A stretch of DNA of 64,000 nt from Algoriphagus aquimarinus (GTDB taxonomy: Bacteria > Bacteroidota > Bacteroidia > Cytophagales > Cyclobacteriaceae), in NCBI RefSeq assembly GCF_900112005.1, contig NZ_FOKK01000001.1, positions 372,001 through 436,000 of the forward strand. Direction: 5' to 3'. The notes beneath the pieces are model-generated. The model was not told the origin of the DNA, searched no databases, and saw nothing but the letters and a program-made list of their open reading frames with translations. The position numbers and the translations under genes were made by a program. The stretch's first letter is position 1, and every line of letters starts with the position of its first letter. Below are positions 51,127 through 60,813 of this stretch, one piece after another.

Positions 51127-53058
51127 ATGAATAGAGCTTTATTCTTCCTCACGTTTGTTCTGCTTTCCTTTTCAGCTCTTGCCCAAACAGCTAAGATGGG
51201 ACAAGCTAATCAAATTGAAATTTACCTCAATGAGGTCCCTTTCGAGCCAGATGCGCCAGCTGTGATACTAATGACACAGGGAGAATCTAAGTTTTTTGGG
51301 AGTGTTTTTGAGACCACTTATTTCGTTCGGATGAAGATTCTGGCCGAAGCAGGCAAGCAATACGCAGATGTACGTATTCGCTATTACGTCGGGGATAAGC
51401 GCTATGAAGAAATCAGTGGTGTCAAAGCCCAAACGGTGAATTATGTAAGAGGCGTTAAAACAGAAGAGATCAAAGTAGAGAAAGAAGGCATTTTTGATGT
51501 TGCGATGGATAATGGCTATCAGGAAATGCGTATCACCTTTCCAAATGTTCAGGTGGGTTCTATTATTGAGTATACCTATAAGAAAACTGATAAGAATATC
51601 ACCTTTATAGACGGATGGACCTTCCAACAAAGCATTCCAACGCTTTTCAGCAAGTATCAAATTACTATGACTCCCTATTTACAATATAGAACAATAGGTC
51701 AGGGAAGTAATTATGCGAACAAAGTAGAAAAGACAGATTCTAATGGAACCTATAGTTGGACATTGAGAGATCAGTATTCTATCAAGGAAGAGCCTTTCAT
51801 GAAAAACTTCAGAGATTATGTCGATCGAATAGAGTTTCAGCTTACTCAATATCAAACTCGTTCAGCTACAGCTGGAGTAGAGTGGGAAAAGGTGTTGAAT
51901 ACCTGGGAGGCACTGGGAGATGATATGATTACTTATTATTCTGATAAAGGGTTTTACCGAAGTAACCCAATAGAAAAGGAAGCATTAAATATTGATTTGT
52001 CAGGAGGGTCTCAAAAAGAGCAAGCAGCGAAGGCATATTATTATCTCAGGGATAATTATCTGATAAAGGGTGACGATTGGATTTATCCTAAACAATCGTT
52101 GAATCAGCTGCTGAAAAGCAAAGTTGGTAGCCCTGTGGAATTGATGTTGACTCTCATGGGAATTCTTAAGTCTATGGGAATAAAATGCGATCCGGTGCTG
52201 ATTGGTAGCAAAGGTCATGGAAGAAGCGAGCTAGTCGAGTACCCTTTTCTAAATCAGTTTGACGAAATATTGCTATTGACAGAGCTTGATGGATCTCTCC
52301 AGTTTTTAGATGTTAGTGACCGAATGGCGCCATTCGGATATGTGGATCTCGACAAACATGTCTCTGGTGGGCTTTATTTGCAAAAGAAACAGAGTAAGCT
52401 AATTCCAATTGATATTCGTCATAATTCCAATACTGTCCATTTCAATCAGGTAAGTTTAAATGAAGATGGTCAGCTGCAGATGCAAAGTTCTTTTAGAAAT
52501 TATTTTTATAAAGGACTTGATCTCGCGCATTTGATCGATTCAAAAGAAAGAAAAAGTGAACCTTTGGATAAAATATTCAAGGAAGAAGATCATGCCGAAT
52601 TCAGCAATTTCAAAGTGGATGATGCACTTCGGGAGAAAAACTACTACACGCTGAATTATGAGGTAACTTATCCTAAGACTGCTAACAGTAACTTGCTTTC
52701 CTTTAGGCCATTGAAATTCTCTTCCTTTTCAGAAAATCCATTTTCAGAGGAATACCGTGTGTTCCCAGTTGATTTTGAATATGCATTCTCAGAGACTTAT
52801 AATACCAATGTGATGATCCCTGAAGGATATGAAGTAGATGATTATCCGTTGCAGGAAAGTTTTACTATTGATGGGGGATATGTGACTTTTATGTATTCTC
52901 CGACCATGATGGATAATATGCTGAAAATAACGGCAAGATTTGAAGTCAAAATACCTTTGATTCCTGCCTATCAATATGAAAATCTCAAGTTTTTTATGGA
53001 AAGTGTAGCCTCTAAACTTTCTGAACCGGTAATCTTAAAAAAGAAGACCAGTCTATGA
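51127..53058 (+). CDS. DUF3857 protein, catalytically degenerate paralogue 3
   Basis: 643 residues from the ATG at 51127, chosen because MNRALFFLTFVLLSFSALAQ is a signal peptide (a TTG 20 codons earlier is not needed). It is a close copy of paralogue 2: LLKSKVGSPVELMLTLMGIL and FLNQFDEILLLTELDG are identical in both, and the last 27 residues differ at only a few positions. The Cys is replaced by Pro and the His by Glu as there. A 138-bp spacer with a small hairpin (TCACTTA-GAG-TAAGTGA, 51006-51022) separates it from paralogue 2. Its stop overlaps the next ATG. Confidence 0.82.
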   Translation: MNRALFFLTFVLLSFSALAQTAKMGQANQIEIYLNEVPFEPDAPAVILMTQGESKFFGSVFETTYFVRMKILAEAGKQYADVRIRYYVGDKRYEEISGVKAQTVNYVRGVKTEEIKVEKEGIFDVAMDNGYQEMRITFPNVQVGSIIEYTYKKTDKNITFIDGWTFQQSIPTLFSKYQITMTPYLQYRTIGQGSNYANKVEKTDSNGTYSWTLRDQYSIKEEPFMKNFRDYVDRIEFQLTQYQTRSATAGVEWEKVLNTWEALGDDMITYYSDKGFYRSNPIEKEALNIDLSGGSQKEQAAKAYYYLRDNYLIKGDDWIYPKQSLNQLLKSKVGSPVELMLTLMGILKSMGIKCDPVLIGSKGHGRSELVEYPFLNQFDEILLLTELDGSLQFLDVSDRMAPFGYVDLDKHVSGGLYLQKKQSKLIPIDIRHNSNTVHFNQVSLNEDGQLQMQSSFRNYFYKGLDLAHLIDSKERKSEPLDKIFKEEDHAEFSNFKVDDALREKNYYTLNYEVTYPKTANSNLLSFRPLKFSSFSENPFSEEYRVFPVDFEYAFSETYNTNVMIPEGYEVDDYPLQESFTIDGGYVTFMYSPTMMDNMLKITARFEVKIPLIPAYQYENLKFFMESVASKLSEPVILKKKTSL

Positions 53059-54974
53059 TGAAACTGTTTTCTTGGAGGATTTCTATTCTCTGTATTCAGA
53101 TCTTATTTATTCCCGTTTTGTGCCAGGCACAGCTGGTTTTTGGTGAGTATTCTGAAGAAGAGCTGGCGCTTGAAATTGTTTCTTTTGAGCCAGAAGCCAA
53201 AATAGTAGCATTGTATGAAGGTGGAGTTTCGAACCCAATAGTTGATGCTCAGCCAGGAAGAGTGAGTGTATTGGGAATCGCTACCCAGTACCATTATCGG
53301 TACAAAATTCTCCACGATAATGTGTTGAACTTTGGAGATATAAGAATTCCTTTTACGCGTGGAGGAGATTTAAATCTTGAGCAGATATTGGAAATACAAG
53401 CCCAGGTAAGTTATTTGGAAAATGGTCAACGAGAGGTAAGGGTTCTCTCTGATGAAGACATCAAATTGGTGAAGCTGGATGATGGTTCGGCAGAATACCG
53501 TCTTATTTTTCCCAATGCGAAAAAAGGCTCAATCTTGGAATGGAAATATGTCAAATTGGATCGAGTGTATTATTCGCTGGAAGGTTGGGCGTTTCAAGGT
53601 ACAGTTCCCAAACTGAAAACGATGTTTTCTCTTCTGGTACCTAGTTTTCTTAAATACCAACTTGTGGTACAAGGAGCTCAGGTGCGCAAAGCGATGCAGG
53701 TTTCAGATGAGAGAGATACTTTTATTTGGGAGCTGGACAGTGTTCGATCCTTTCAGACAGAGCCATATATTCTTAATCCTTTAGACTATCTGGATCGTGT
53801 GGAGGGTTTTTTGTCCACGGATCTTACGCAGCAAAATTCGATTGTCTATTCTACATGGGAAGAGTTGGGTACGCAGATACAGTCGATGAAGGCTTTTGGG
53901 TCCTATTTCAAAAAGAATTCATTCAAAAAGATAAACATCGAAGATGATTTGACGGGTGCTACGCAGCTTGAGACTGCCAAGAATATTTATGCATTTGTCT
54001 CAAACCAATTTGAATTGATGCCAACAGTTTACCCTCTTCCAACACAGGATTTTAATTCACTTTTAAAGTCAAAAAAGGGAAATCACCTGGATATCAATTT
54101 ATTGCTGCTAGTTGTTCTTCAGCAATACGGGGTAAATGCCAATCTGGTAATGATCAACCAAAAGGGTGAGAACAGGACTAATCTAATACCTAGCCCATAT
54201 CTGGATCAGTTTTCCTCATCCTTAGTTAGAGTGGTGATTGAAGGTAAGTTATTTTGGCTAGACGGAACAGCGAAGGATATTCCCTTTGGATTGATCTCTC
54301 CGAATAAATTAATGCCTAAGGGATTCATGATCGATGGTGCAAATTCTAGTTTGATTCCTATTAGCCTGGCTCATACTTCCGGTTTTGAAATAGAGATTGG
54401 GCTCGGAAAGGATTCGGTAAATAACCTAGTCTATCAAAATTCCGCGAAGATCTTTGGCCTAAGTGTTCAAAGTTTGAAAGAAATACAGCTTAATCAAGAG
54501 CAAGAAGTAGATGAGGAATACAGCGCTTATGACGTAACGTTTGAGGATAGTTTCCTTGAAAAAGAAGTTGTGCAGTCTATCTACAAATTGCAGATTAAGG
54601 AGTCCAATGATCAGCTAATGGTGTTAACTCCATTCGAGCAATCGATATTCTTTGATAACCTTTTCATAGCCGAGACAAGAAAATATGCGGTTGAATTCGA
54701 GTATGGATTTTCGGAGCGTATTAGTTTCCGGTTGGATATTCCCGAAGGCTATGAGCTGGATGAGTATCCAGAATCGAAATCAATTTCAATGGGTTCGAAT
54801 GAATTGGAATTCACTTTTCAAGTCACTGATAATGATGGAGTTCTTACTTTTGAAAGTAAGGTTTTGGTCAATCAATCTGAAATTCCAGTTTCCAAATACA
54901 AGGATCTCAGGAGATTCGCAATAGTCGTTTCTGAGCAGTTGAATTCGCCTATCGTGCTAAAAAAAGTACATTAA
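53055..54974 (+). CDS. DUF3857 protein, most diverged paralogue 4
   Basis: 639 residues with a hydrophobic N-terminus ending in VLCQAQ (signal peptide). It keeps the domain order but is clearly more distant: the Cys loop reads KKGNHLDINLLLLVVL (His where Cys would be) and the His strand YLDQFSSSLVRVV (Ser). LFWLDGTA keeps the third acid. The start ATGATG overlaps the previous stop by 4 bp. All four genes thus form one co-translated operon, probably making interacting surface or periplasmic proteins. An 8-bp TAACTTTG box (55014-55021) after it may start the next transcript. Confidence 0.8.
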   Translation: MMKLFSWRISILCIQILFIPVLCQAQLVFGEYSEEELALEIVSFEPEAKIVALYEGGVSNPIVDAQPGRVSVLGIATQYHYRYKILHDNVLNFGDIRIPFTRGGDLNLEQILEIQAQVSYLENGQREVRVLSDEDIKLVKLDDGSAEYRLIFPNAKKGSILEWKYVKLDRVYYSLEGWAFQGTVPKLKTMFSLLVPSFLKYQLVVQGAQVRKAMQVSDERDTFIWELDSVRSFQTEPYILNPLDYLDRVEGFLSTDLTQQNSIVYSTWEELGTQIQSMKAFGSYFKKNSFKKINIEDDLTGATQLETAKNIYAFVSNQFELMPTVYPLPTQDFNSLLKSKKGNHLDINLLLLVVLQQYGVNANLVMINQKGENRTNLIPSPYLDQFSSSLVRVVIEGKLFWLDGTAKDIPFGLISPNKLMPKGFMIDGANSSLIPISLAHTSGFEIEIGLGKDSVNNLVYQNSAKIFGLSVQSLKEIQLNQEQEVDEEYSAYDVTFEDSFLEKEVVQSIYKLQIKESNDQLMVLTPFEQSIFFDNLFIAETRKYAVEFEYGFSERISFRLDIPEGYELDEYPESKSISMGSNELEFTFQVTDNDGVLTFESKVLVNQSEIPVSKYKDLRRFAIVVSEQLNSPIVLKKVH

Positions 54975-55039
54975 ACTTTGAGGTGGCTAGGTAGATCATT
55001 GGATAACTTTGATAATTTCGATACCAAATACTCCAGCAG

Positions 55040-55834
55040 ATGACAGCATATTTACATGGATTCATTCCCGAAGAGCAACAGCGATTGATGGATCAGGCAG
55101 GAGTGTTGGGTTCTCTTATTTATCCTCGAATTGATTTTGGTGGATGCAAAAAACTCCTCGAAATCGGGTCCGGAGTAGGTGCGCAAACGGAGACTTTGCT
55201 AAGATTATTTCCTGATCTGCAGATTACCTGTGTAGATTATTCCCAAAGTCAACTGGATCGAGCTAAGCAGAATTTGGCATTTGCTGGTGATCGGGTGAGG
55301 TTTGTCTGTCAAGATGCGAAGGAGCTCATTTTGGAAGAGAAATACGATTCGGTATTCATTTGCTGGGCTTTGGAGCATATCCCCAATTCTCATTTAGTTT
55401 TAGAAGCTATGAAGCCGTATTTGCTATCTGATGCAAAATTGTGGTTTACCGAGGTTTTCAATTCCAGTTTTTACTTCAATCCACCGCTGGAAGGATTGTC
55501 TAAATACTATGTTGCCTACAATGAATTTCAGCAATCCTTAGGGGGGGATCCTGATATTGGTGCGAACCTTGGTAATCTGTTGTTGCAAGCCGGATATAGC
55601 CAAATAGAATTGTTTCATGGAGGGTTTCATTTGGATCAGCGAAACTCTGAGGAGCTTAGAAAGATCACTCAGTATTGGAAGGGATTAATGAAAAGTGCTG
55701 GGTCTGGTATGATCACTGCAGGATTGATTTCTGATGGTGATTTACTGGCTATGGAAAAAGACCTGGATATAATTGCAGAGGATGATAATGCCGTTTTTTT
55801 CTATCATTTTGTACAAATAAGTGCTACAGTTTAA
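55040..55834 (+). CDS. Class I SAM-dependent methyltransferase
   Basis: 264 residues. LLEIGSGVGAQTETLLRLFP is motif I, ITCVDYSQSQLDRAKQNL the second strand with the SAM-ribose acid, and FICWALEHIPNSHLVLEAM motif post-I. The C-terminal 100 residues are family-specific and helical, typical of small-molecule or lipid methylases. The substrate cannot be inferred. It follows the DUF3857 operon after 65 bp, and mtgA follows after 9 bp, so it may be cotranscribed with mtgA. Confidence 0.88.
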   Translation: MTAYLHGFIPEEQQRLMDQAGVLGSLIYPRIDFGGCKKLLEIGSGVGAQTETLLRLFPDLQITCVDYSQSQLDRAKQNLAFAGDRVRFVCQDAKELILEEKYDSVFICWALEHIPNSHLVLEAMKPYLLSDAKLWFTEVFNSSFYFNPPLEGLSKYYVAYNEFQQSLGGDPDIGANLGNLLLQAGYSQIELFHGGFHLDQRNSEELRKITQYWKGLMKSAGSGMITAGLISDGDLLAMEKDLDIIAEDDNAVFFYHFVQISATV

Positions 55835-55843
55835 TTTATAATT

Positions 55844-56539
55844 ATGAAGCTTATTAAGAGGTTATGGCGTTTGGTCTGGAAAACTGCGATGTGGTTTTTG
55901 ATTATTTCAGTTGGGTTGACTGTGGTCTATCGCTTCGTGCCTGTGCCGATTACTCCCTTGATGGTTATTCGTGTTTTTGAACAGGCATTTGATTCAGAGA
56001 AGGAAGTTAGACTTTACAAGGACTGGGTGCCTATGAGTGAGATTTCAAAGAATGCTCCTCAGGCAGTTTATGCTGCAGAAGACCAGAAATTCATGGCGCA
56101 CGATGGTTTTGATATTGAGGCCATGCAAAAAGCTTGGGAAAATAATAAAAAAGGTAAGCGGGTAAAAGGAGCAAGTACGATCACTCAGCAGACCGTTAAA
56201 AATGTCTTTTTATGGCCATCCAGAAGTTATGTCAGAAAAGGTTTTGAAGCGTATTTCACAGTTTTGGTAGAGTTAATATGGCCAAAAGAGCGCATAATGG
56301 AAGTTTATCTGAATGTGATAGAAATGGGTGATGGTATCTATGGGATCGAAGCAGCATCACAGGCTTACTTCAACAAGCCAGCCTCCAAACTCAACCGTAA
56401 CCAAGCTGCCGCAATTGCTGCTGTTTTGCCAAACCCAAGACGATGGTCTCCTGCCAAACCGACCTCCTATATTATCGGTCGTCAAGGTTGGATTCTAAGA
56501 CAGATGAATAACCTAGCCCCACTGGAAATGGGTATTTAG
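55844..56539 (+). CDS. mtgA: Monofunctional peptidoglycan glycosyltransferase MtgA
   Basis: 231 residues with one N-terminal membrane helix (about 12-32). The GT51 motifs are in order: AAEDQKFMAHDGFD with the catalytic Glu, KGASTITQQTVKN, WPKERIMEVYLNVIEMGDGIYGIEAAS with the second Glu region, and LPNPRRWSP. It polymerises lipid II into glycan strands on the outer face of the inner membrane. Nine bp separate it from the preceding methyltransferase. Confidence 0.95.
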   Translation: MKLIKRLWRLVWKTAMWFLIISVGLTVVYRFVPVPITPLMVIRVFEQAFDSEKEVRLYKDWVPMSEISKNAPQAVYAAEDQKFMAHDGFDIEAMQKAWENNKKGKRVKGASTITQQTVKNVFLWPSRSYVRKGFEAYFTVLVELIWPKERIMEVYLNVIEMGDGIYGIEAASQAYFNKPASKLNRNQAAAIAAVLPNPRRWSPAKPTSYIIGRQGWILRQMNNLAPLEMGI

Positions 56540-56979
56540 TGGTTGGGTTTGTCCTGTTAAATTTGCACTATTCGGTGGTAAAGTTGGGGAAAAATTAAAA
56601 ACACAGTGATTGGAGATGTTATGCTCAGGTTTTTCAAAGCGAAAAAAATAGTGTGCAAAATTTTCTATTCCAATTGGGCGATATCGGGCACTTTTCTATA
56701 CTACGTTTCAGGGGTAAAGTTGAAATGAACAAGACTTGAAAATCGTTGTTTGGAGCGTCCATTTGAGGTTTAAAAAATGCAAGTGTTTTTTATCCACATT
56801 TTCGATAATTTATCCACACTCCGTAATATTGACATTCTAACTATCATTAAATCAGATAATTACATGCTGTTCTCTAAAGGTAATTTTGTGGATAAAGAAG
56901 GCTAACTTCAAAAATGTGTTCAAAAACTGTATGAGAAAAAGTGGATAAATTTCTCTTCCAAATATTATTCTTAAATCGA
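56540..56979. other. 440-bp intergenic region with a DnaA-box cluster (candidate replication-initiator site)
   Basis: A spacer between two convergent genes. It holds TTATCCACA at 56790-56798 and 56810-56818 (20 bp apart, same direction), TGTGGATAA at 56887-56895 (the reverse complement) and AGTGGATAA at 56940-56948 (one mismatch). The nonamer is the classical DnaA box. The stretches between are AT-rich. Single perfect copies occur elsewhere, mostly inside genes encoding V-D-N or V-D-K, but no other cluster is in the window. It could be oriC, a DnaA-titrating site, or a local regulatory site; nothing here proves which. Confidence 0.55.
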
Positions 56980-58758
56980 TTAATCTTGCTTCTGTTTAAT
57001 AAGACGTTTTCGGTAGGCATTAAAGATTCTTGACTTAGAAACGAAGCCTAAATATTTGCCCTCTTCGATTACAGGTAGATTCCAAGCTCCAGATAGCTCA
57101 AATTTTTCCATAGCTTTTTGCATATTCTCAGTTGCTAATAGGATTTCTGGAGGACTGTGCATCAGTTCCTTTATAAGCATTACTTCCTGCTTTTCTTTAT
57201 CAAACATAATGTCTCGGATATCATCCAAGGTGACTATTCCTCGTAGAGCTTTATGCTCATCTACTACAGGGAAAATATTACGCTTGGATATTTTCACTAG
57301 ACTTATCAAATCTTTCAGTTTTGAATCGGGATGTATAGGAAGCAAATCTCGTTCGATTACATTGGTAATCGTGATGAGTTCCAATAGTTCTTGATCTTTT
57401 GATTCGGGTAAGTGTCTTCCTTTTTCCTTCAGTTGTATCATGTAGATACTGTCTTTCTGATAGGCTGTTTTGGTCACATACGAGATGGCGGATACAAACA
57501 TTAAAGGAATGAACAGCTCATACCCCCCAGTGATTTCTGCTATTAAGAATATAGCGGAGAGCGGCGCGTGCTGGGCACCTGCCATTACGCCGCACATGGC
57601 TACTAGAGTAAAATGAGCCAAAGGAAGAGGAATAGTGAAATTAAAAAGATTACTAGAATAGGCGAATAAGAATCCCAAAATTCCCCCTACATAAAGCGAA
57701 GGTGCGAATATTCCACCACTACCACCTGCCCCTAGAGTAACGGCGGCAGCTATAGGTTTCACTAGAATTATAAACGCCAAGAAAATAATGATCAAGTAAG
57801 GATTCTCAATCAGTGAGAAGAATGGACTTTTTTCGAGCAATTGACTGGAGTTTCCATCAATCAATGTATTAAGCGTATCATAGCCCTCTCCATAGATTGG
57901 GGGCAGGAAGAAAACCATAATACCCAATATAGCGCCACCATAAAGAATACGTAACGCTTGGCTATCGAGGCTCTCCATGAGTGATTCAGTTTTTCTTACA
58001 GCTTGGCTGAAGTAGAGAGAAACCAAACCACATGCAATCCCCAGAAGCAAATAATAAGGCATGTGAGAAGCTTGAAAGTTCTCCGTCAGTTTGAAATTGA
58101 AAACGGAGTCTTTCCCAATAAGAATCATGGAAGTCAGTGATCCTGTCACACTGGCTATCAGCAGAGGAATAAAGCTCGCTGTGCTGATTTCCATCATGAT
58201 TACCTCAATGGCGAAAATCACTCCACCGATAGGAGCTCCGAAAATGGATGATATCGCTGCTGCAGCACCGCAACCAATGAGTAGGGTCCGTTTCTTTGCA
58301 TTTAGATGAACCAGAGAGCCTACGTTGGAGCCGATGGCCGAGCCTGTTACTAGCATGGGAGCTTCCAAACCTACTGATCCACCAAAACCAACAGTAATTG
58401 CTGAAGTGAAAACACGGCTGTAGGTCTTTACACGTTTGATGATACTCTGTTTTTTGGATATTGTAAACAGAATATCAGGAACGCCATGCCCTCCTATGTC
58501 TTTAAAAAGGAATTTCCCTATAAGATAGGCAGCCGAAATACCGATAAGCGGATATAGGATATAGAGAAAATTGGCATACTCTTTATAAAAATCCTCTGTA
58601 AGAAAATGCTGGATAGCATGTACACCTTGTTTCAGAATTACCGCAGCAAGACCAGAAAAAACTCCTATTATCCCACTAAGAATAAGGATGAAGGTTTGGT
58701 TGCTCATATGTCTGAGCCTCCATATTAAGAGCCTGGTGATAATGTCTTGTTTAGGCAA
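56980..58758 (-). CDS. ClC-family chloride channel/antiporter with C-terminal CBS domains
   Basis: 592 residues. About ten membrane helices (20-430) carry GFGGSVGLEAPMLVTG (gating Glu; usually GREGP), GAPIGGVIFAIEV and LGAGGSGGIFAPSLYVGG, the Cl- coordinating loops. The last 140 residues (about 450-590) form a pair of CBS domains (IFPVVDEHKALRGIVTLDDI, NLPVIEEGKYLGFVSKSRIF) that may bind nucleotides and regulate gating. The protein sits in the inner membrane and may be an H+/Cl- exchanger. The stop lies next to the DnaA-box region. Confidence 0.93.
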   Translation of the reverse strand: MPKQDIITRLLIWRLRHMSNQTFILILSGIIGVFSGLAAVILKQGVHAIQHFLTEDFYKEYANFLYILYPLIGISAAYLIGKFLFKDIGGHGVPDILFTISKKQSIIKRVKTYSRVFTSAITVGFGGSVGLEAPMLVTGSAIGSNVGSLVHLNAKKRTLLIGCGAAAAISSIFGAPIGGVIFAIEVIMMEISTASFIPLLIASVTGSLTSMILIGKDSVFNFKLTENFQASHMPYYLLLGIACGLVSLYFSQAVRKTESLMESLDSQALRILYGGAILGIMVFFLPPIYGEGYDTLNTLIDGNSSQLLEKSPFFSLIENPYLIIIFLAFIILVKPIAAAVTLGAGGSGGIFAPSLYVGGILGFLFAYSSNLFNFTIPLPLAHFTLVAMCGVMAGAQHAPLSAIFLIAEITGGYELFIPLMFVSAISYVTKTAYQKDSIYMIQLKEKGRHLPESKDQELLELITITNVIERDLLPIHPDSKLKDLISLVKISKRNIFPVVDEHKALRGIVTLDDIRDIMFDKEKQEVMLIKELMHSPPEILLATENMQKAMEKFELSGAWNLPVIEEGKYLGFVSKSRIFNAYRKRLIKQKQD

Positions 58759-58827
58759 AATATCGCGTTTGTAGCGTGCTTTAGATTATAAGTTAAATAA
58801 GTTGTGAATCAAACAAAAGAGTATGGC

Positions 58828-59757
58828 TTACTCTTTAGGTAATTCTGCATCCAGCGCTAAGGTACACCTCAAGATAAGATTGACCGCATTGATATAAAAT
58901 TGCTGATCAATATTCTCGAAAGAATCACTTGGCTTATGATAATCTGGGTGATCCTCTACGCCGAAATAGATATGCGGAACCTGCACATCGAAGAATGCGC
59001 CATGATCTGAAGACTTAGTCCAGTTATCTCTGCCAGTGTTTGGTTCATCATGACCGAATAGCAATTTAGGAGTAGACCCAGCTGCTGCAGTTTCGAGAAT
59101 TGACTTTAAAATTGGGTTGTAATAGGTGCCCGAAGCGTATAACTCACCTTTTTCATTTCTTGAAATCATGTCCATATTGATATTCAATACGATTTGCTCT
59201 ATAGGAAATGGAAAGTCTTTTACCAGAGCTTTTGCGCCCTGTAAGCCCATTTCTTCACCATCCAATGCAGCAAACATGATAGAATGTTCGGGTCTGTTTT
59301 CTTTGAAATATTTAGCTAATTCTATCAAAGCAGCTGTTCCAGAAGCGTTGTCATCCGCACCGTTGTAAATAGAATCTCCTTCTGTATTCGGTCTGCCAAC
59401 ACCGACGTGATCATAATGAGCCGTAATCACTATTAATTTTTGCGAAGAGCTTCCAGCTATAAATCCAACAATGTTTACAGAATTTTCATACGGCTTATTT
59501 TCTCTTCTATTTTCAAAGTCAAATTTCTGCTGGTAGTCTGGATACTGAGTTTCGAGTCCTATGCTTTTGAATTGCTCTAAAATGAAAGCTCGAGCCTGTG
59601 AATTCCCTTCACTTCCTGTTTTTCTGCCTTTGAGCTCATCTGAGGATAGATACTTAATGTTTTCAAGGAGACTTTTGCTTGCAATACTTTGCCCGTTTGT
59701 CTGAAAAAAAACTAGAAATAATAAACAACTTAGTGTGCTTTTGATTGAGAGTTGCAT
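58828..59757 (-). CDS. M28-family zinc aminopeptidase, exported
   Basis: 309 residues from the ATG at 59757 (a TTG one codon earlier is possible). The signal peptide is SCLLFLVFFQTNGQ. Zinc ligands: ITAHYDHVG, NGADDNASGTAAL, DGEEMGLQGA with catalytic Glu, NMDMI, and the final His in PDYHKPSDSF, as in family M28. It trims N-terminal residues from peptides in the periplasm or outside. It is divergent from the next gene, with 69 bp between their start codons. Confidence 0.9.
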   Translation of the reverse strand: MQLSIKSTLSCLLFLVFFQTNGQSIASKSLLENIKYLSSDELKGRKTGSEGNSQARAFILEQFKSIGLETQYPDYQQKFDFENRRENKPYENSVNIVGFIAGSSSQKLIVITAHYDHVGVGRPNTEGDSIYNGADDNASGTAALIELAKYFKENRPEHSIMFAALDGEEMGLQGAKALVKDFPFPIEQIVLNINMDMISRNEKGELYASGTYYNPILKSILETAAAGSTPKLLFGHDEPNTGRDNWTKSSDHGAFFDVQVPHIYFGVEDHPDYHKPSDSFENIDQQFYINAVNLILRCTLALDAELPKE

Positions 59758-59826
59758 CAAGGGAAGTATTTTGCGTTATGTATATTGGTAAAATTAATAA
59801 GCTTAGCGGATCACACCTCTGAATTC

Positions 59827-60813
59827 ATGAAATATAATATCCTTCTTATTTTTATTCTTTTACTAAACCTTCAGCAGGTTTCGGCTCAAGGTAGCCTACC
59901 TCAGTCTTTTTTTGACGGAAAATCTATCGTATTTGTCTCCACTGATCCCGGGTCGAGGCCTATTATGACTTGGGAAGAGGTGGCAGATAGTGTTCATCAT
60001 TCCCTGGTTCAGGCAGGGGCTGACCCTGTAGCATACTTTGAATTGGAGAAGGTTGCACTTTCCGAAGCAGTTCAGGCAGATTATGCCAAAAGCTTTCAAA
60101 ATCGACTAGTTAAAAATATTATTCTAGTCACGAGGCAGAAAAATCAAATGAGTATTCATGTCGCACCATTTTCAGGAGATGGAAAAATTATTCCTACTAC
60201 AGCCTTGTTTGGAGTGAGCGCTGCAGATATCGGTGCTACTACAAGCCAGTTTGCACTCATCGGTCAAAACCAGCCCTCGCAAAACCTACTTGTGCTAGAT
60301 GTGCCGGAATTCCTAAGTATCAACAGTTCCCAAACTTCGTCTAGCCAGAAGTTTTTGGCAGCGAATCCGCTCAACCTTGACGTGTTCAAATTGGGAATTA
60401 CTATTGAAGGCTCGTCAGCCGAAACAGGTTTGCTCAGCTATTTCAGGTATGATATGTATGGAAAGTCACCAAATACGATTTTAGCAGAACAGGCGGCTCA
60501 GAAATCAGGAATTGAACAAGTATTGAAACAATCGTATCCTTATCAGATAGAGTGGCTTACAGAGGCAAAGACGGAGCAAGAGTTAATTCGCGATAGAGTA
60601 CAATTTCTTTTGATTAAAGTTGAGGGAAGAGAAGCTGATTTGATGAAGAGTATGGGGTTGGAGCCAAACGCAGATCCATCAGCTTCGCGTATTGTAGTGA
60701 AATACTATATCAAGCTATTAGTGCGTGACGAACTCTATATAGGTCCTGAATGGGATGCTGATACAGATTGGAGAGTTGCATTGAATAATTTCTTGGAAAA
60801 TTTAAAAAAATAG
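59827..60813 (+). CDS. Exported protein, unknown function
   Basis: 328 residues from the ATG at 59827, preferred over an upstream start because it begins a clean signal peptide (MKYNILLIFILLLNLQQVSAQ) and leaves 69 bp to the divergent peptidase. The mature protein is alpha/beta with IVFVSTDPGSRPIMTWEEVADSV near the start and repeated-looking LNLDVFKLGITIEGSS segments; the C-terminal WDADTDWRVALNNFLENL is helical. I do not recognise a family. The hairpin at the stop codon serves it and the convergent yjjX. Confidence 0.75.
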   Translation: MKYNILLIFILLLNLQQVSAQGSLPQSFFDGKSIVFVSTDPGSRPIMTWEEVADSVHHSLVQAGADPVAYFELEKVALSEAVQADYAKSFQNRLVKNIILVTRQKNQMSIHVAPFSGDGKIIPTTALFGVSAADIGATTSQFALIGQNQPSQNLLVLDVPEFLSINSSQTSSSQKFLAANPLNLDVFKLGITIEGSSAETGLLSYFRYDMYGKSPNTILAEQAAQKSGIEQVLKQSYPYQIEWLTEAKTEQELIRDRVQFLLIKVEGREADLMKSMGLEPNADPSASRIVVKYYIKLLVRDELYIGPEWDADTDWRVALNNFLENLKK

